From contig NZ_LAJB01000004.1 in assembly GCF_000970685.1 (NCBI RefSeq), forward strand, positions 51,425 to 115,424: 64,000 bases of DNA. Reading direction: 5' to 3'. Shown here in pieces: positions 17,337 to 26,744 of this stretch (position 1 is its first letter; each line of letters begins with the position of its first letter). The position numbers were made by a program, and so were the translations under genes. Under the pieces are notes generated by a model. The model searched no databases. It saw only the letters and a program-made list of their open reading frames with translations, and was not told where the DNA came from. Origin of the DNA: Domibacillus indicus (GTDB lineage: Bacteria; Bacillota; Bacilli; Bacillales; Domibacillaceae).

Positions 17337-17906
17337 ATGGGGCGCAAGCGGGCGTTTACAGAAGATGAGCTGCTTGACACAGCAGAAGCGCTTATCGTGC
17401 AGCATGGCTACAGCAGCTTTCATTTAAAGCTGCTCGGAAATCATCTTCCAGGTGCAAGAAGCACTATTTATCAATATTACGCAAACAAAGAAGAGGTGGC
17501 GGCCGCTGTGATGAAGCGGGCGATGGTTCGGGCGCTTATTAAAGCTGGCGCTATCCAGGAATCGGAACCAGTCGAAGCACTCCGGCAGCTTCTCCGTGTA
17601 TATATGGAGGAAGCAGATCTTCATTACTTTTTAGGGGATGCGCGGAAAATAGACGTATCACAGTCAAAAAAAGCGGCACAAAATGTAAAAGAAGTGCTGT
17701 CTATGCTGAATCATTTGCGCGGACAGCTCGACCGGATTTTTCAGGCGGCTCAAAAGCAGGGCGCCATTCGACGGGACATGCCGGCTGTCGTACTGGCCGG
17801 CTTGTTTTTCCAGCTCATCAATACACCAAATACCTTGGAGCTGCCGCCGCATGAATGGGCGGATTATTTATTTACATTATGGTATGAAGGAAGCGGAGCG
17901 CGATAA
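17337..17906 (+). CDS. TetR-family transcriptional regulator
   Basis: A 189-residue TetR/AcrR regulator. The N-terminal helix-turn-helix is seen in FTEDELLDTAEALIVQHGYSSFHLKLLGNHLPGARSTIYQYYANKEEV, with the usual YQYYANKEE recognition-helix ending. The C-terminal ligand domain is helical. It lies 88 bp before the MMPL gene in the same direction and is probably its repressor. AAAGGAGCG precedes the ATG. Confidence 0.88.
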   Translation: MGRKRAFTEDELLDTAEALIVQHGYSSFHLKLLGNHLPGARSTIYQYYANKEEVAAAVMKRAMVRALIKAGAIQESEPVEALRQLLRVYMEEADLHYFLGDARKIDVSQSKKAAQNVKEVLSMLNHLRGQLDRIFQAAQKQGAIRRDMPAVVLAGLFFQLINTPNTLELPPHEWADYLFTLWYEGSGAR

Positions 17907-17930
17907 CGCTTCTTTTTTTACACTTTTAAT

Positions 17931-17945
17931 TTGACATAAGTGTCA
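17931..17945 (+). promoter_or_regulatory. Candidate TetR operator over the -35 of the MMPL gene
   Basis: TTGACATAAGTGTCA: a consensus -35 (TTGACA, 17931-17936) overlapped by the palindrome TGACA-TAAG-TGTCA (17932-17945). A -10 is possible near 17953-17960 but is not sharp. Confidence 0.55.
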
Positions 17946-17994
17946 GGAATAGATTTAAATGAAAGAATCACGGATGCTTTAGGAGGGAATTAAG

Positions 17995-20097
17995 ATGAGA
18001 AAGGTGCTCTGGCCTTTGACAGATTGGGCCGCCACAAAAAAAGGCATGTGGACTGTGCTGGCTGGCTGGTTAATTATTATTGTATTGTTAAGTATTTTTG
18101 CGCCGGCGGCACGTGATTATGGAACAAGTGCATTTGAATCCCTGCCGGATGATGCAGCTTCGATTGAGGCAGCAGAAAAAGTGGAAACGTATTTTCCGGA
18201 TGACGGCGGCACACCGGCTATTCTTGTATTCAATGAATCAAAGGGAAAGGTAGATGCAACAGAGGCAGGGAGAATTCTTGAAGAAATTGAGAAAGAAATA
18301 GACGGAATCACAAGTATAGCTCCATTTGCCCAGCTGCCGCCGCCTGCTCAAGCTGAGTTTTTATCGGAAGACGGATCTGCTGCTGCGATCCCGATTGTTT
18401 TTCAAGAAGGTTTCAGCAGTGAAGACTTTGAGCCGCGTATTGAAGCCATTACAGATATTGCAAAGAAATCCGGCAGCGAAGTTTATGTAACAGGGCCTGC
18501 CGGCATTGCGACTGATACAACGGCACTGTTTTCACGTGCGGACATTGTTCTTCTTTTATCTACTGTCGTTTTGATCCTGGTATTGCTTATTGTGATTTAC
18601 CGCTCTCCGCTTTTAGCATTTATTCCGCTTTTCGCTTCCGGTATGGTTTATGCCGTAACAGACCGGATTTTAGGGTTGTATGGAGCCGCCGGCTTAGAAA
18701 TGAGCAGCCAGGCGCTTTCTATTATGACGATTTTATTGTTTGCAGCGGTAACTGACTATTCTTTGTTTGTACTGGCGCGTTTTCGTGAAGAATTAAAGCG
18801 CCATGAGAACAAGTTTGAGGCTATGAAGTACGCAATGCGTGAAACGGGAGAACCGGTCTTTTTCTCGGGCGGAACCGTTCTGGCAGCGATGCTTGTTTTA
18901 TTTTTCGCCGCGATTCGTGACTACCAAAGCTTTGCACCATTGTTCGCGACAGTTATGGCCGTTATTATGCTGGCATCTATTACACTGGTACCCGCTTTGT
19001 TTACACTGTTTGGCCGCCGTTCCTTCTGGCCGAGAGTGCCGAAAGCGGGAGAGGAGAGTAAAAAAGAAAACGGCTTATGGAGCCGCGTGGCCCGCTTTGT
19101 TACGAAAAAACCGGCCCTGTCCGGAGGAATCGTGCTGGCATTTCTGATCCTTTCCTCGTTGAATGTTTTTAATTTGAAGTATGAGTTTGATACGCTTAAA
19201 TCATTTCCGGAAGATATGCCCTCGCTTGTTGGGTACAATATCATTGATGAAAAATTTTCAGCAGGAGACTTATCACCAACAACAATTGTATATGAGGGAA
19301 CGGGTGATCCTGCTGCTGTTGCCGAAGCCCTCAGTGAGCAGGAGGGAGTGCTTTCAGCTGTTCCCGCGTCCTCAACAGCATCAGGGAATGCTCATGAATT
19401 GACTGTTGCCTTTGAAAAGAATCCGTATGCGGCGGCTTCACTGGATGCTCTTGCCGGGCTGCGGGCTGGCAAAGAAGCTGTATTGCGTGAGGCGGATGCT
19501 GAAGGGAATTTATATTTCGCTGGCGAAACAGCAGAAAAGCTTGATGACAGGGAACTGAATGAGCGTGATACCATACTTATCGTAGTAATCGAGGTAGCAT
19601 TGTTATTTGCCATGCTTATCGTGCTGACACGTTCCTGGAAAATGCCGCTTTATATGGTTGGGACGATTGTTCTCTCCTTTTTGTCGGCGCTTGGCCTGGG
19701 ACTGTTTTTAACGAATGCCCTGTTTGGAATTGATGCAATCAGTACGAGAGTGCCTCTGTATTCATTTGTTTTTCTTGTGGCTTTAGGGATTGATTACAAC
19801 ATTATTCTTGTTTCCCGTTTTTTAGAGGAAAGAAAAAAACACCCATTGAAAAAAGCGGTTGAAATTGCAACTGCTAAAACCGGTGGAGTGATTTCATCGG
19901 CAGGGATTATCCTGGCTGCCACGTTTGCTGTTCTAATGACTCAGCCGATAGAAGTGCTGTTTGTTTTTGGCTTTATTGTGGCGGTAGGCATTTTGATTGA
20001 TACATTTTTTGTACGGGGGCTGCTGCTGCCGGCATTGATTTTGTTTTTTGAGAAAGAGGAGAAAAGCGACGTTCCGGTGAGCCGCGAAGTAAGATAA
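17995..20097 (+). CDS. MMPL/RND-family membrane transporter (YdfJ-like)
   Basis: A 700-residue RND-superfamily transporter of the MMPL type. It has two repeats, each with one helix, a large extracytoplasmic domain and a five-helix sterol-sensing-like bundle. Typical sequences are ILLFAAVTDYSLFVLARFREEL in the first and LVALGIDYNIILVSRFLEERKK in the second, with the proton-relay aspartates in the TDY and GIDYN positions. It probably exports lipids, toxic compounds or surfactants. The TetR gene before it and the operator-like palindrome suggest ligand-induced efflux. GGAGGGAAT precedes the ATG. Confidence 0.88.
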   Translation: MRKVLWPLTDWAATKKGMWTVLAGWLIIIVLLSIFAPAARDYGTSAFESLPDDAASIEAAEKVETYFPDDGGTPAILVFNESKGKVDATEAGRILEEIEKEIDGITSIAPFAQLPPPAQAEFLSEDGSAAAIPIVFQEGFSSEDFEPRIEAITDIAKKSGSEVYVTGPAGIATDTTALFSRADIVLLLSTVVLILVLLIVIYRSPLLAFIPLFASGMVYAVTDRILGLYGAAGLEMSSQALSIMTILLFAAVTDYSLFVLARFREELKRHENKFEAMKYAMRETGEPVFFSGGTVLAAMLVLFFAAIRDYQSFAPLFATVMAVIMLASITLVPALFTLFGRRSFWPRVPKAGEESKKENGLWSRVARFVTKKPALSGGIVLAFLILSSLNVFNLKYEFDTLKSFPEDMPSLVGYNIIDEKFSAGDLSPTTIVYEGTGDPAAVAEALSEQEGVLSAVPASSTASGNAHELTVAFEKNPYAAASLDALAGLRAGKEAVLREADAEGNLYFAGETAEKLDDRELNERDTILIVVIEVALLFAMLIVLTRSWKMPLYMVGTIVLSFLSALGLGLFLTNALFGIDAISTRVPLYSFVFLVALGIDYNIILVSRFLEERKKHPLKKAVEIATAKTGGVISSAGIILAATFAVLMTQPIEVLFVFGFIVAVGILIDTFFVRGLLLPALILFFEKEEKSDVPVSREVR

Positions 20098-20120
20098 TGG
20101 CGGCTAAAGGGGGCATCATT

Positions 20121-20162
20121 AAAAAAAGCAGTCCTGCTTTATTGGCAGGACTGCTTTTTTTG
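20121..20162. terminator. Bidirectional terminator between the MMPL gene and metH
   Basis: Stem AAAGCAGTCCTGC/GCAGGACTGCTTT with flanking A and T runs. Confidence 0.9.
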
Positions 20163-23100
20163 TTAAATCACATTAAAGTATCTTGCATCAGGATGAGCAA
20201 ATACAATAGCAGAGACGGAGGCTTCCGGTTCCATCATAAAGCCTTCTGTGAGGCGGACGCCGATTTCCTCGGGATGAATAAGGCCGAATAACTTTTCCTG
20301 ATCCTCCAGGTTCGGGCAGGCCGGGTAGCCGAATGAAAAACGCTGCCCCTGGTATTTGGCCGCAAACCGTTCACGCATCGTGAAATCAACCGGATCGGGG
20401 ATGCCCCATTGATCGCGCATTTCCTGGTGAATTCGTTCAGCGAATCCTTCCGCGAGTTCCAGTGCTGTTGCCTGGATCGCATGGCTGTCCAAAAATTTTC
20501 CTTCTTCGCGCAGCTTCATTGCCGCATCGCGGACACCGAACCCGGCCGTCACAACAAAAAATCCAACGTAATCCATTTCGCCGCTTTCGACTGATTTTAC
20601 ATAGTCTGCAAGGCAAAGAAATGGTTCCTTTGTCTGGCGTGGAAAAGTGAAGCGTTCAATTTCTGTTTTTGCGTCGGATGGATCGTAAATAACAACATCA
20701 TCGCCCTGCGACTGTGCCGGGAAAAATTGATAAACGGCGGAGGTTTTAAATGAGTCGTCGTTTAAAAAGCCATTCACCGTTTCATGCAGCTGGATTGCTT
20801 TCTCATTTTTTTCTTCGAGCAGCTTTTTGACATTGCCTTTCATGCCGAGGTGGTGGCCGATCAGTGTCTGCATATTTACATACGGCTTCAAATGCGAAAT
20901 GGAATAATCCTTTAAAATGCGGCGGCGAGTATCGCGCGGCACATAAACAGGCGCATCCTGACGAACCGTTTTTACCGGCTTCGGTGCTGTGGCAACAGCC
21001 TGCTCCTGTCTTTCTTCACGGTACGCTTCTACTTCCTTCCGCTTTTCTTTTTTTGCTTCAAGCTCTTCTAAAAGAACGGCCTTCTGCTCGGCATTTTGCA
21101 GGCGGTTGGCAATATCCAGCCCGTCCATCGCATCTTTCGCATATAAGACGGGGCCGGTGTATTCCGGCGAAATTTTCGTTTCGGTAAAGCGGCGTGACAG
21201 AGCGGCACCGCCAACGAGAATCGGAACATCGATATCGGCGGTTTTAAAATCCTGTGCGGTGATTACCATTTGCTGGGCAGACTTAACGAGCAGTCCGGAC
21301 AGGCCGACCATATCGGGCTTTTCTTTCCGAATTACATCAATTAATGCCTGTGGTGTTACTTTGATACCGACATCAACTACTTTAAACCCATTGTTGCTTA
21401 AAATAATATCGACCAGGTTTTTGCCAATGTCATGAACATCACCTTTTACAGTAGCCAGAATCACTTTGCCTTTTCCGGAGTCGTCTTCTTTTTTCTCCAT
21501 AAACTGTTCCAGATAAGCAACAGAGGCTTTCATCACTTCGGCACTTTGCAATACCTCCGCTACGATCAGCTGATTGTCATTAAACAGGCGGCCGACTTCT
21601 GCCATTCCTTTCATAAGCGGCCCGTTAATAATATCGAGCGGATCGTCATAGAGACCGCGCGCCGCTTCAAGATCAGCCAGCAGGCCTTCTTTCGTTCCTT
21701 CAACCACATAGTAGCTTAAACGCTCCGGCACCGTTTTAGGGATGTCTTCTTCTTTTTTTTCTTTTTTCTTGTCCCGGTAAAAGTCAGTGAATACAGCCAG
21801 CGTTTCGTCTGTTGTGGTAAAGAGCAGGTCATCTGCAAGCTTAATTTCTTCTTTCGGAATTGATGCATAGCGCTCAAGCTTCTCTGTATTAACGATCGCA
21901 TAATCAAGGCCTGCCTGTGTGCAGTGGTACAAGTAGACCGCATTCAGTACTTCGCGCCCGACAGGAGGAAGGCCGAATGAAACATTGCTTACGCCGAGAA
22001 CGGTTAAGCATCTGGGCAGCCTCTCTTTAATTAGCCGGATTCCTTCGATTGTTTCAACAGCTGAACCGATATACTGCTCATCACCGGTGCCGACAGGGAA
22101 AACGAGCGGGTCAAAAATAATATCTTCAGGGGCAAGCCCCCATTTTTCGACGAGCAGATCATGTGAGCGAATGGCGATTTCAAGCTTGCGTTCACGCGAA
22201 ACGGCCATTCCTTCTTCATCGATCGTTCCGACAACGACGGCAGCGCCGTATTTTTTTACAAGCGGCATTACTGCGTCAAAACGTTCTTCGCCGTCTTCAA
22301 GGTTAATTGAATTAATGATTGCTTTCCCCTGGGAGAATTTCAATGCTTCTTCAATAACTTTTTCATCTGTTGAGTCAATAACAAGCGGCACTTTCACTTT
22401 TTTAACGACTTCCTTCATAAATTCCTTCATGTCGTCAAGTTCTTCACGGTCCGGGTTAGCGAGGCATATGTCAATAACATGGGCACCGCCTTTAACCTGG
22501 GCACGGGCAATTTCGGCTGCTTCTTCAAATTTTCCTTCAACAATCAGCCGCTTAAATTTACGGGAGCCGATAACATTGGTCCGCTCACCAATAAAAAGAG
22601 GGCGCATCGAGTCGTCATACAGGAGCGGCTCAATCCCGGAAACGGCATGTCCATGCGGGTTTTCAGGAGAGGTGCGCGGTGTTTTTTCTTTGACTGCCTC
22701 GCGCATCGTGCGAATATGCGCCGGTGTCGTTCCACAGCAGCCGCCGACGATATTCAGCCAGCCCTTGTCTGCAAAAGCCGCCAATTTTTGCGCAAGAGAT
22801 TCGGGTGATTCATGGTAATTTCCTTCTTCATCCGGAAGGCCGGCGTTCGGATAACAGCTTACATAGCTTGTTGCGAGCTCTGACAGGGAACGGATATGGT
22901 CCGTCATAAACTCCGGCCCCGTCGCACAGTTCAGCCCGACAGACAGCGGTTTAATGTGCTCGATGGAAATATAAAAAGCTTCAATATTCTGTCCGGCAAG
23001 GGTGGTGCCCATTGGCTCAATCGTGCCGGAAATCATCACTGGAAGCTCAATGCCGGCTTCATCAAACGCCCGGCGGATACCGAGGGTGCCGGCTTTAACG

Positions 23101-23606
23101 TTCAGCATATCCTGGCTTGTTTCCATCAGGATTAAGTCCGCGCCGCCTTCAATCAGGGCTTTTGCCTGCAATTCAAAATTGTCGACGAGTGCATCAAAGG
23201 TAATGCCGCCTGTAACAGACAGGGTTTTCGTCGTTGGCCCTATCGCTCCGGCTACAAAACGCGGCCATTCTGGAGTAGAAAATTCGTCAACGGCTCTTCT
23301 TGCAATCTGAACAGCCCGCAGGTTAATTTCATATGCTTTACTGCCCAGATCGTATTCATCGAGAACGACCGGCGTTCCGCCAAATGTATTTGTCGCAATA
23401 ATATCCGCACCGGCTTCTAAATATTCACGGTGAATGCGCTCAATCACATCAGGCCTTGTAAGCACAAGATTTTCATTACAGCCGTCATATTCTTCACCGC
23501 CGAAATCATCCGGTGTTAAATTCGCATTTTGAAGCATTGTCCCCATTGCTCCGTCAATGAGAAGAATGCGCTTTTTCAGTTCCTGTTCAATTCGATGTGT
23601 GGTCAT
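20163..23606 (-). CDS. metH: Cobalamin-dependent methionine synthase
   Basis: A 1147-residue four-domain MetH that transfers a methyl group from methyl-tetrahydrofolate to homocysteine through cobalamin. In order: the homocysteine domain with zinc cysteines in GLNCATGP and GGCCGTTP; the pterin domain from ERTNVIGSRKF; the B12 cap and binding domains with GDVHDIGKNLV (the base-off histidine motif DxHxxG); and the C-terminal reactivation domain. The true start is the ATG at 23606, which overlaps the end of the upstream gene by 20 bp. The pair shares the S-box leader upstream of that gene. B12 uptake or synthesis must occur in the cell. Confidence 0.95.
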   Translation of the reverse strand: MTTHRIEQELKKRILLIDGAMGTMLQNANLTPDDFGGEEYDGCNENLVLTRPDVIERIHREYLEAGADIIATNTFGGTPVVLDEYDLGSKAYEINLRAVQIARRAVDEFSTPEWPRFVAGAIGPTTKTLSVTGGITFDALVDNFELQAKALIEGGADLILMETSQDMLNVKAGTLGIRRAFDEAGIELPVMISGTIEPMGTTLAGQNIEAFYISIEHIKPLSVGLNCATGPEFMTDHIRSLSELATSYVSCYPNAGLPDEEGNYHESPESLAQKLAAFADKGWLNIVGGCCGTTPAHIRTMREAVKEKTPRTSPENPHGHAVSGIEPLLYDDSMRPLFIGERTNVIGSRKFKRLIVEGKFEEAAEIARAQVKGGAHVIDICLANPDREELDDMKEFMKEVVKKVKVPLVIDSTDEKVIEEALKFSQGKAIINSINLEDGEERFDAVMPLVKKYGAAVVVGTIDEEGMAVSRERKLEIAIRSHDLLVEKWGLAPEDIIFDPLVFPVGTGDEQYIGSAVETIEGIRLIKERLPRCLTVLGVSNVSFGLPPVGREVLNAVYLYHCTQAGLDYAIVNTEKLERYASIPKEEIKLADDLLFTTTDETLAVFTDFYRDKKKEKKEEDIPKTVPERLSYYVVEGTKEGLLADLEAARGLYDDPLDIINGPLMKGMAEVGRLFNDNQLIVAEVLQSAEVMKASVAYLEQFMEKKEDDSGKGKVILATVKGDVHDIGKNLVDIILSNNGFKVVDVGIKVTPQALIDVIRKEKPDMVGLSGLLVKSAQQMVITAQDFKTADIDVPILVGGAALSRRFTETKISPEYTGPVLYAKDAMDGLDIANRLQNAEQKAVLLEELEAKKEKRKEVEAYREERQEQAVATAPKPVKTVRQDAPVYVPRDTRRRILKDYSISHLKPYVNMQTLIGHHLGMKGNVKKLLEEKNEKAIQLHETVNGFLNDDSFKTSAVYQFFPAQSQGDDVVIYDPSDAKTEIERFTFPRQTKEPFLCLADYVKSVESGEMDYVGFFVVTAGFGVRDAAMKLREEGKFLDSHAIQATALELAEGFAERIHQEMRDQWGIPDPVDFTMRERFAAKYQGQRFSFGYPACPNLEDQEKLFGLIHPEEIGVRLTEGFMMEPEASVSAIVFAHPDARYFNVI

Positions 23607-25446
23607 GCAGAGCCTCGCTTTCTTTCTGTGCATCAAGTTCTTTTATATAGTGAATCAGTTCCACTGACATATCATAACGCAAGAATGGAGTAATAATGTA
23701 AAGTCCGTTAAAGAGTTCCGCCGCCGTATCAATTAATTCTTTGGCTATGTTCACTCCTTCTTTTGCCGAAGCTTCTTTGTTTTCGCCGCATGCGCGCATT
23801 CTTTCCAATGTTTCATCGGACAGCTTGATGCCCGGCACTTCATGGTGTAAAAATTCTGCATTGCGTATATTCGTAAGCGGCATAATACCGATAAAAATCG
23901 GTGTAGACAAATGCTTAGTTGCTTCATAAACTTCAATAATTTTTTCCTTTGTGAACACCGGCTGCGTAATAAAATAATCGGCCCCGCATTCAATCTTTTT
24001 TTCTAGCCGCTTTACGGCCCGGTCAAGCACCCGCACATTCGGGTTAAATGCCGCCGCAACGGAGAAATTTGCTTTCTTCTTCAGCGGCTTTCCGGAAAAG
24101 GAAATGCCCTCGTTTAACTGCTTGATAAGCTGGATCAATTCCAGGCTTGATACATCATAGACACTTGTCGCCCCGGGAAAGTCGCCAACTTTGGTCGGAT
24201 CGCCGGTAATGGCAAGCACATCATGGAGGCCGAGCGTATCAAGCCCCATCAAGTGAGACTGCAGGCCAATTAAATTGCGGTCTCGGCATGTAATATGAAC
24301 GAGTGAGCGAACGTCATGATTCATTTTTAACGCTGCGCCCATCGCCATGTTGCTGACACGCGGGGAAGCGAGAGAGTTGTCCGCCATGGTAACCGCATCA
24401 ATGCCTGTTTGATACAATGCATTGGCACCTTCAATAAACCGCTCTGTCATTAATGTTTTCGGCGTATCGAGCTCTACAATGATTGTCCGTTCCGTTTTGG
24501 CTTTTTCGCAAATAGAACGTTCTGTCGCAGGGGCCGCTTCTTGAATCACAATCGGTTTTTTCGTTTTGACTTTTTTCTCTGTTAAAGGAGGAAGGCCGGC
24601 CAGCCGTTTTTTGGCCGCTTCAATATGCTTTGGTGTTGTTCCGCAGCATCCTCCGATTAAGCGGACTCCTTCGTTGCGAAGGAGAACAGCAGCCCGTCCA
24701 AAGTAATCTGCTTCTGATTCATAAACAATCCGCCCGTCTTCTACGTCAAGAAGGCTTGCGTTAGGATAAGCGGATAAAAATGCTTTATCCGGCAGTGTGA
24801 CATCCTCAAATGCCTGGATGGTGTGGTAGGGGCCGAGACGGCAGTTCACACCGACAACATCCGCTCCGATTCCTTCAAGCTTTCGCAGCGCCTCATTTAA
24901 CGGCAGGCCGTTTTGCAAAACACCGGGCTCATGCATCGACACCTGGGCAATGATCGGCACATCGCTCATTTGGCGGAGCTGAGTCACAGAATGACAAAGC
25001 TCTTCAAAATCATAATAGGTTTCCAGTAGGAGCCCGTCTGGATTACCTGAGAGCAAGCTTTCCGCCTGCTCGCGTACAGAGGCCAGAATCTCTTCATTTG
25101 TGGCTGTGCTTTTCCGGATGCCGCGAATCCCGCCAATTGTGCCAAGAACAAATTGGCCTCCCGGTGCTGCCGCTTTTTTCGCGATGCGTATAGCGGCTTC
25201 ATTTAATTCACGCACCCGGTTCTCCATACCATAACGGGAAAGCTTCAATGTATTGGCGCCGTATGTGTTTGTTTGAATCACATCGGCTCCCGCTTTAATA
25301 TAATCAGCGTGAATTTTTTCGATTACTTCCGGTTTTGCTGTATTCAATTCTTCGTAGCAAAAATCAATTCCATAAGAGTAAAGAAGGGTACCCATTGCTC
25401 CATCCGCGGCCAGCACGTCTGTTTTTAATTTATCGAGCAGTGTCAT
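23587..25446 (-). CDS. yitJ: Bifunctional homocysteine S-methyltransferase/5,10-methylenetetrahydrofolate reductase
   Basis: A 619-residue fusion. The N-terminal half (about 1-290) is a homocysteine methyltransferase domain with zinc cysteines in GVNCRLGP and GGCCGTTP. The C-terminal half (from RTIIVELDTPKTLMTERFIEGA) is a MetF-type FAD reductase that makes methyl-tetrahydrofolate, with LVHITCRDRNL and NPNVR segments. B. subtilis YitJ has this architecture. It supplies methyl-THF to the metH product encoded next, and an S-box riboswitch and terminator precede it. Confidence 0.92.
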   Translation of the reverse strand: MTLLDKLKTDVLAADGAMGTLLYSYGIDFCYEELNTAKPEVIEKIHADYIKAGADVIQTNTYGANTLKLSRYGMENRVRELNEAAIRIAKKAAAPGGQFVLGTIGGIRGIRKSTATNEEILASVREQAESLLSGNPDGLLLETYYDFEELCHSVTQLRQMSDVPIIAQVSMHEPGVLQNGLPLNEALRKLEGIGADVVGVNCRLGPYHTIQAFEDVTLPDKAFLSAYPNASLLDVEDGRIVYESEADYFGRAAVLLRNEGVRLIGGCCGTTPKHIEAAKKRLAGLPPLTEKKVKTKKPIVIQEAAPATERSICEKAKTERTIIVELDTPKTLMTERFIEGANALYQTGIDAVTMADNSLASPRVSNMAMGAALKMNHDVRSLVHITCRDRNLIGLQSHLMGLDTLGLHDVLAITGDPTKVGDFPGATSVYDVSSLELIQLIKQLNEGISFSGKPLKKKANFSVAAAFNPNVRVLDRAVKRLEKKIECGADYFITQPVFTKEKIIEVYEATKHLSTPIFIGIMPLTNIRNAEFLHHEVPGIKLSDETLERMRACGENKEASAKEGVNIAKELIDTAAELFNGLYIITPFLRYDMSVELIHYIKELDAQKESEALHDHTSN

Positions 25447-25474
25447 ATCATAATATCCTCTCTATAATAAAATA

Positions 25475-25506
25475 AAAAAGCCTTCCTGATGGCAAGAAGG
25501 CTTTTT
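25475..25506 (-). terminator. Riboswitch-controlled terminator upstream of yitJ
   Basis: Stem AAAAAGCCTTC../..GAAGGCTTTTT followed by T-run on the minus strand, directly after the SAM aptamer and 29 bp before the yitJ start. It should form when SAM is bound. Confidence 0.88.
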
Positions 25507-25528
25507 CAACATGTATGTGTTGTCCGTT

Positions 25529-25634
25529 CCTTCTCATCTTCCAGACTGCAGGAGTCTGCTGGATTTAGCACCTGACCATCGCGGCTGGTTGCTGAAGCGT
25601 CATAGGGCCAGTACCCTCGGCTTCTCTTGATAAG
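25529..25634 (-). promoter_or_regulatory. SAM (S-box) riboswitch aptamer
   Basis: The minus strand carries the S-box core in order: CTTATCAAGAGAAG (P1 left and kink-turn), GAGGGTACTGGCCC, ATGACGCTTCAGCAACC, GGTGCTAAATCC and GATGAGAAGG (P1 right). It turns off yitJ-metH when SAM is high. Confidence 0.97.
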
Positions 25635-25714
25635 AATTAGGTATTAAATTGCAAGAATAATTAAAAATATCATACCGTTTCAGGTACGCTCAGTCAAGAC
25701 ATTTTTAAAGCAGA

Positions 25715-26353
25715 TTAAGAGCGTGCTTGTTTTTGGTACAAAAGGTAAGACTGGAAAAAAGGAATAACGGTAATCATAAGAACAACGGCTATAAAAGCCA
25801 TGATTCTGAGTGAAACCGGTAGAAAAGCGGTGATAACAATCACGAGCCCGCCGATAACAAAAAGAAATCCGCCCAGCCGGTGTGTCCTGGTCCAGACATG
25901 GTCATCGGCTAATGTCCAGGGCGTTCGGAAGCCAATCATGTAGCTCGGCCGGATACGCGGCAGGTAATTGCCAATAACTATAAATAACAGACCGATTAAG
26001 ACAGGAATGGCTGTACCCATTTTAACCGGATAGCCGAGGCCGTTTGCAAGCGTTAAAAGATGTACAATAAATAGAAGAGTCACGGCAGCATTAACGATAA
26101 TATGATAACTTCCTATGAATTTTTGGTAATTTTGCCGGCGTGGATCTATTTTAGGAGAGACGATCAGCAGCCCGCCTACGAACAGAAGCATAAGAGGGCC
26201 GAAAAAAGCGCCGAACCATTTGGAGGAGTATCCGTCCGCTTCTCCGGAAGGCCCCCAGTGGGTGGCAATTTGATCAGGTAAATACGGAATCGCAATAAAG
26301 CCAGCAAGAAATGCAATAAGGGTAATAAGCCAAAGATAACGGGAATTTTTCAT
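25715..26353 (-). CDS. sdpI: SdpI-family immunity/signal membrane protein
   Basis: A 212-residue membrane protein with about six helices. The N-terminal DUF1648 part reads PDQIATHWGPSGEADGYSSKW, and the C-terminal SdpI part reads YMIGFRTPWTLADDHVWTRTHR. SdpI in B. subtilis protects against the SdpC killing peptide and sequesters SdpR. It overlaps sdpR by 4 bp. No sdpABC toxin genes are seen here, so immunity or another role (YfhL-like) is equally possible. Confidence 0.82.
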   Translation of the reverse strand: MKNSRYLWLITLIAFLAGFIAIPYLPDQIATHWGPSGEADGYSSKWFGAFFGPLMLLFVGGLLIVSPKIDPRRQNYQKFIGSYHIIVNAAVTLLFIVHLLTLANGLGYPVKMGTAIPVLIGLLFIVIGNYLPRIRPSYMIGFRTPWTLADDHVWTRTHRLGGFLFVIGGLVIVITAFLPVSLRIMAFIAVVLMITVIPFFQSYLLYQKQARS

Positions 26354-26625
26354 TCTTTATTCTCCTTTCCGGTTATGTTCATCATCCACATCATAATGTC
26401 TTGAAAAACTGTTGTATTTAATGAATAAATAATGTGCTGGCCGTTTCGTTCTGATAAAACAAGTTCGGCTGTCTGCAAGGTTTGCAGGTGATGGGAAATG
26501 CTTGGCTTTGTCATATTGAACTGCTCAGCAATTTCACCGGCTGTCATATCCCGTTTTTTCAGCAATTCAATAATAGAACGTCTCGTCGGATCAGCGAGCG
26601 CTTTAAAAACAAGGGTAGCGGTCAT
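26350..26625 (-). CDS. sdpR: ArsR-family autorepressor
   Basis: A 91-residue winged-helix repressor. The motifs ALADPTRRSIIELLKKRDMTAGEIAEQFNMTKPSISHHLQTLQTAELV and the ending YSLNTTVFQDIMMWMMN match SdpR, the repressor of sdpRI that is relieved when SdpI binds it. There are no metal-binding cysteines as in classic ArsR. AAGGAGG precedes the ATG, and an operator-like palindrome lies just upstream. Confidence 0.87.
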   Translation of the reverse strand: MTATLVFKALADPTRRSIIELLKKRDMTAGEIAEQFNMTKPSISHHLQTLQTAELVLSERNGQHIIYSLNTTVFQDIMMWMMNITGKENKE

Positions 26626-26638
26626 GCTTAACCTCCTT

Positions 26639-26666
26639 ATTTAGATATTTGTCTAACTATCTAAAT
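26639..26666 (-). promoter_or_regulatory. Candidate SdpR operator
   Basis: A perfect 9-bp inverted repeat ATTTAGATA / TATCTAAAT with a 10-bp spacer, at the usual position for self-repression just before sdpR. Confidence 0.55.
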
Positions 26667-26744
26667 TATAGAATATGGACACGAAACATTCAAGGAAAAT
26701 GAGCACGGATCTTGATATACTTTTTTAAAAGAGAGGGATTATGT

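Noticed and set aside
21985..22818. 277-codon frame opposite metH
   Set aside because: Antisense shadow of a well-supported gene; no ribosome site, no recognisable domain.
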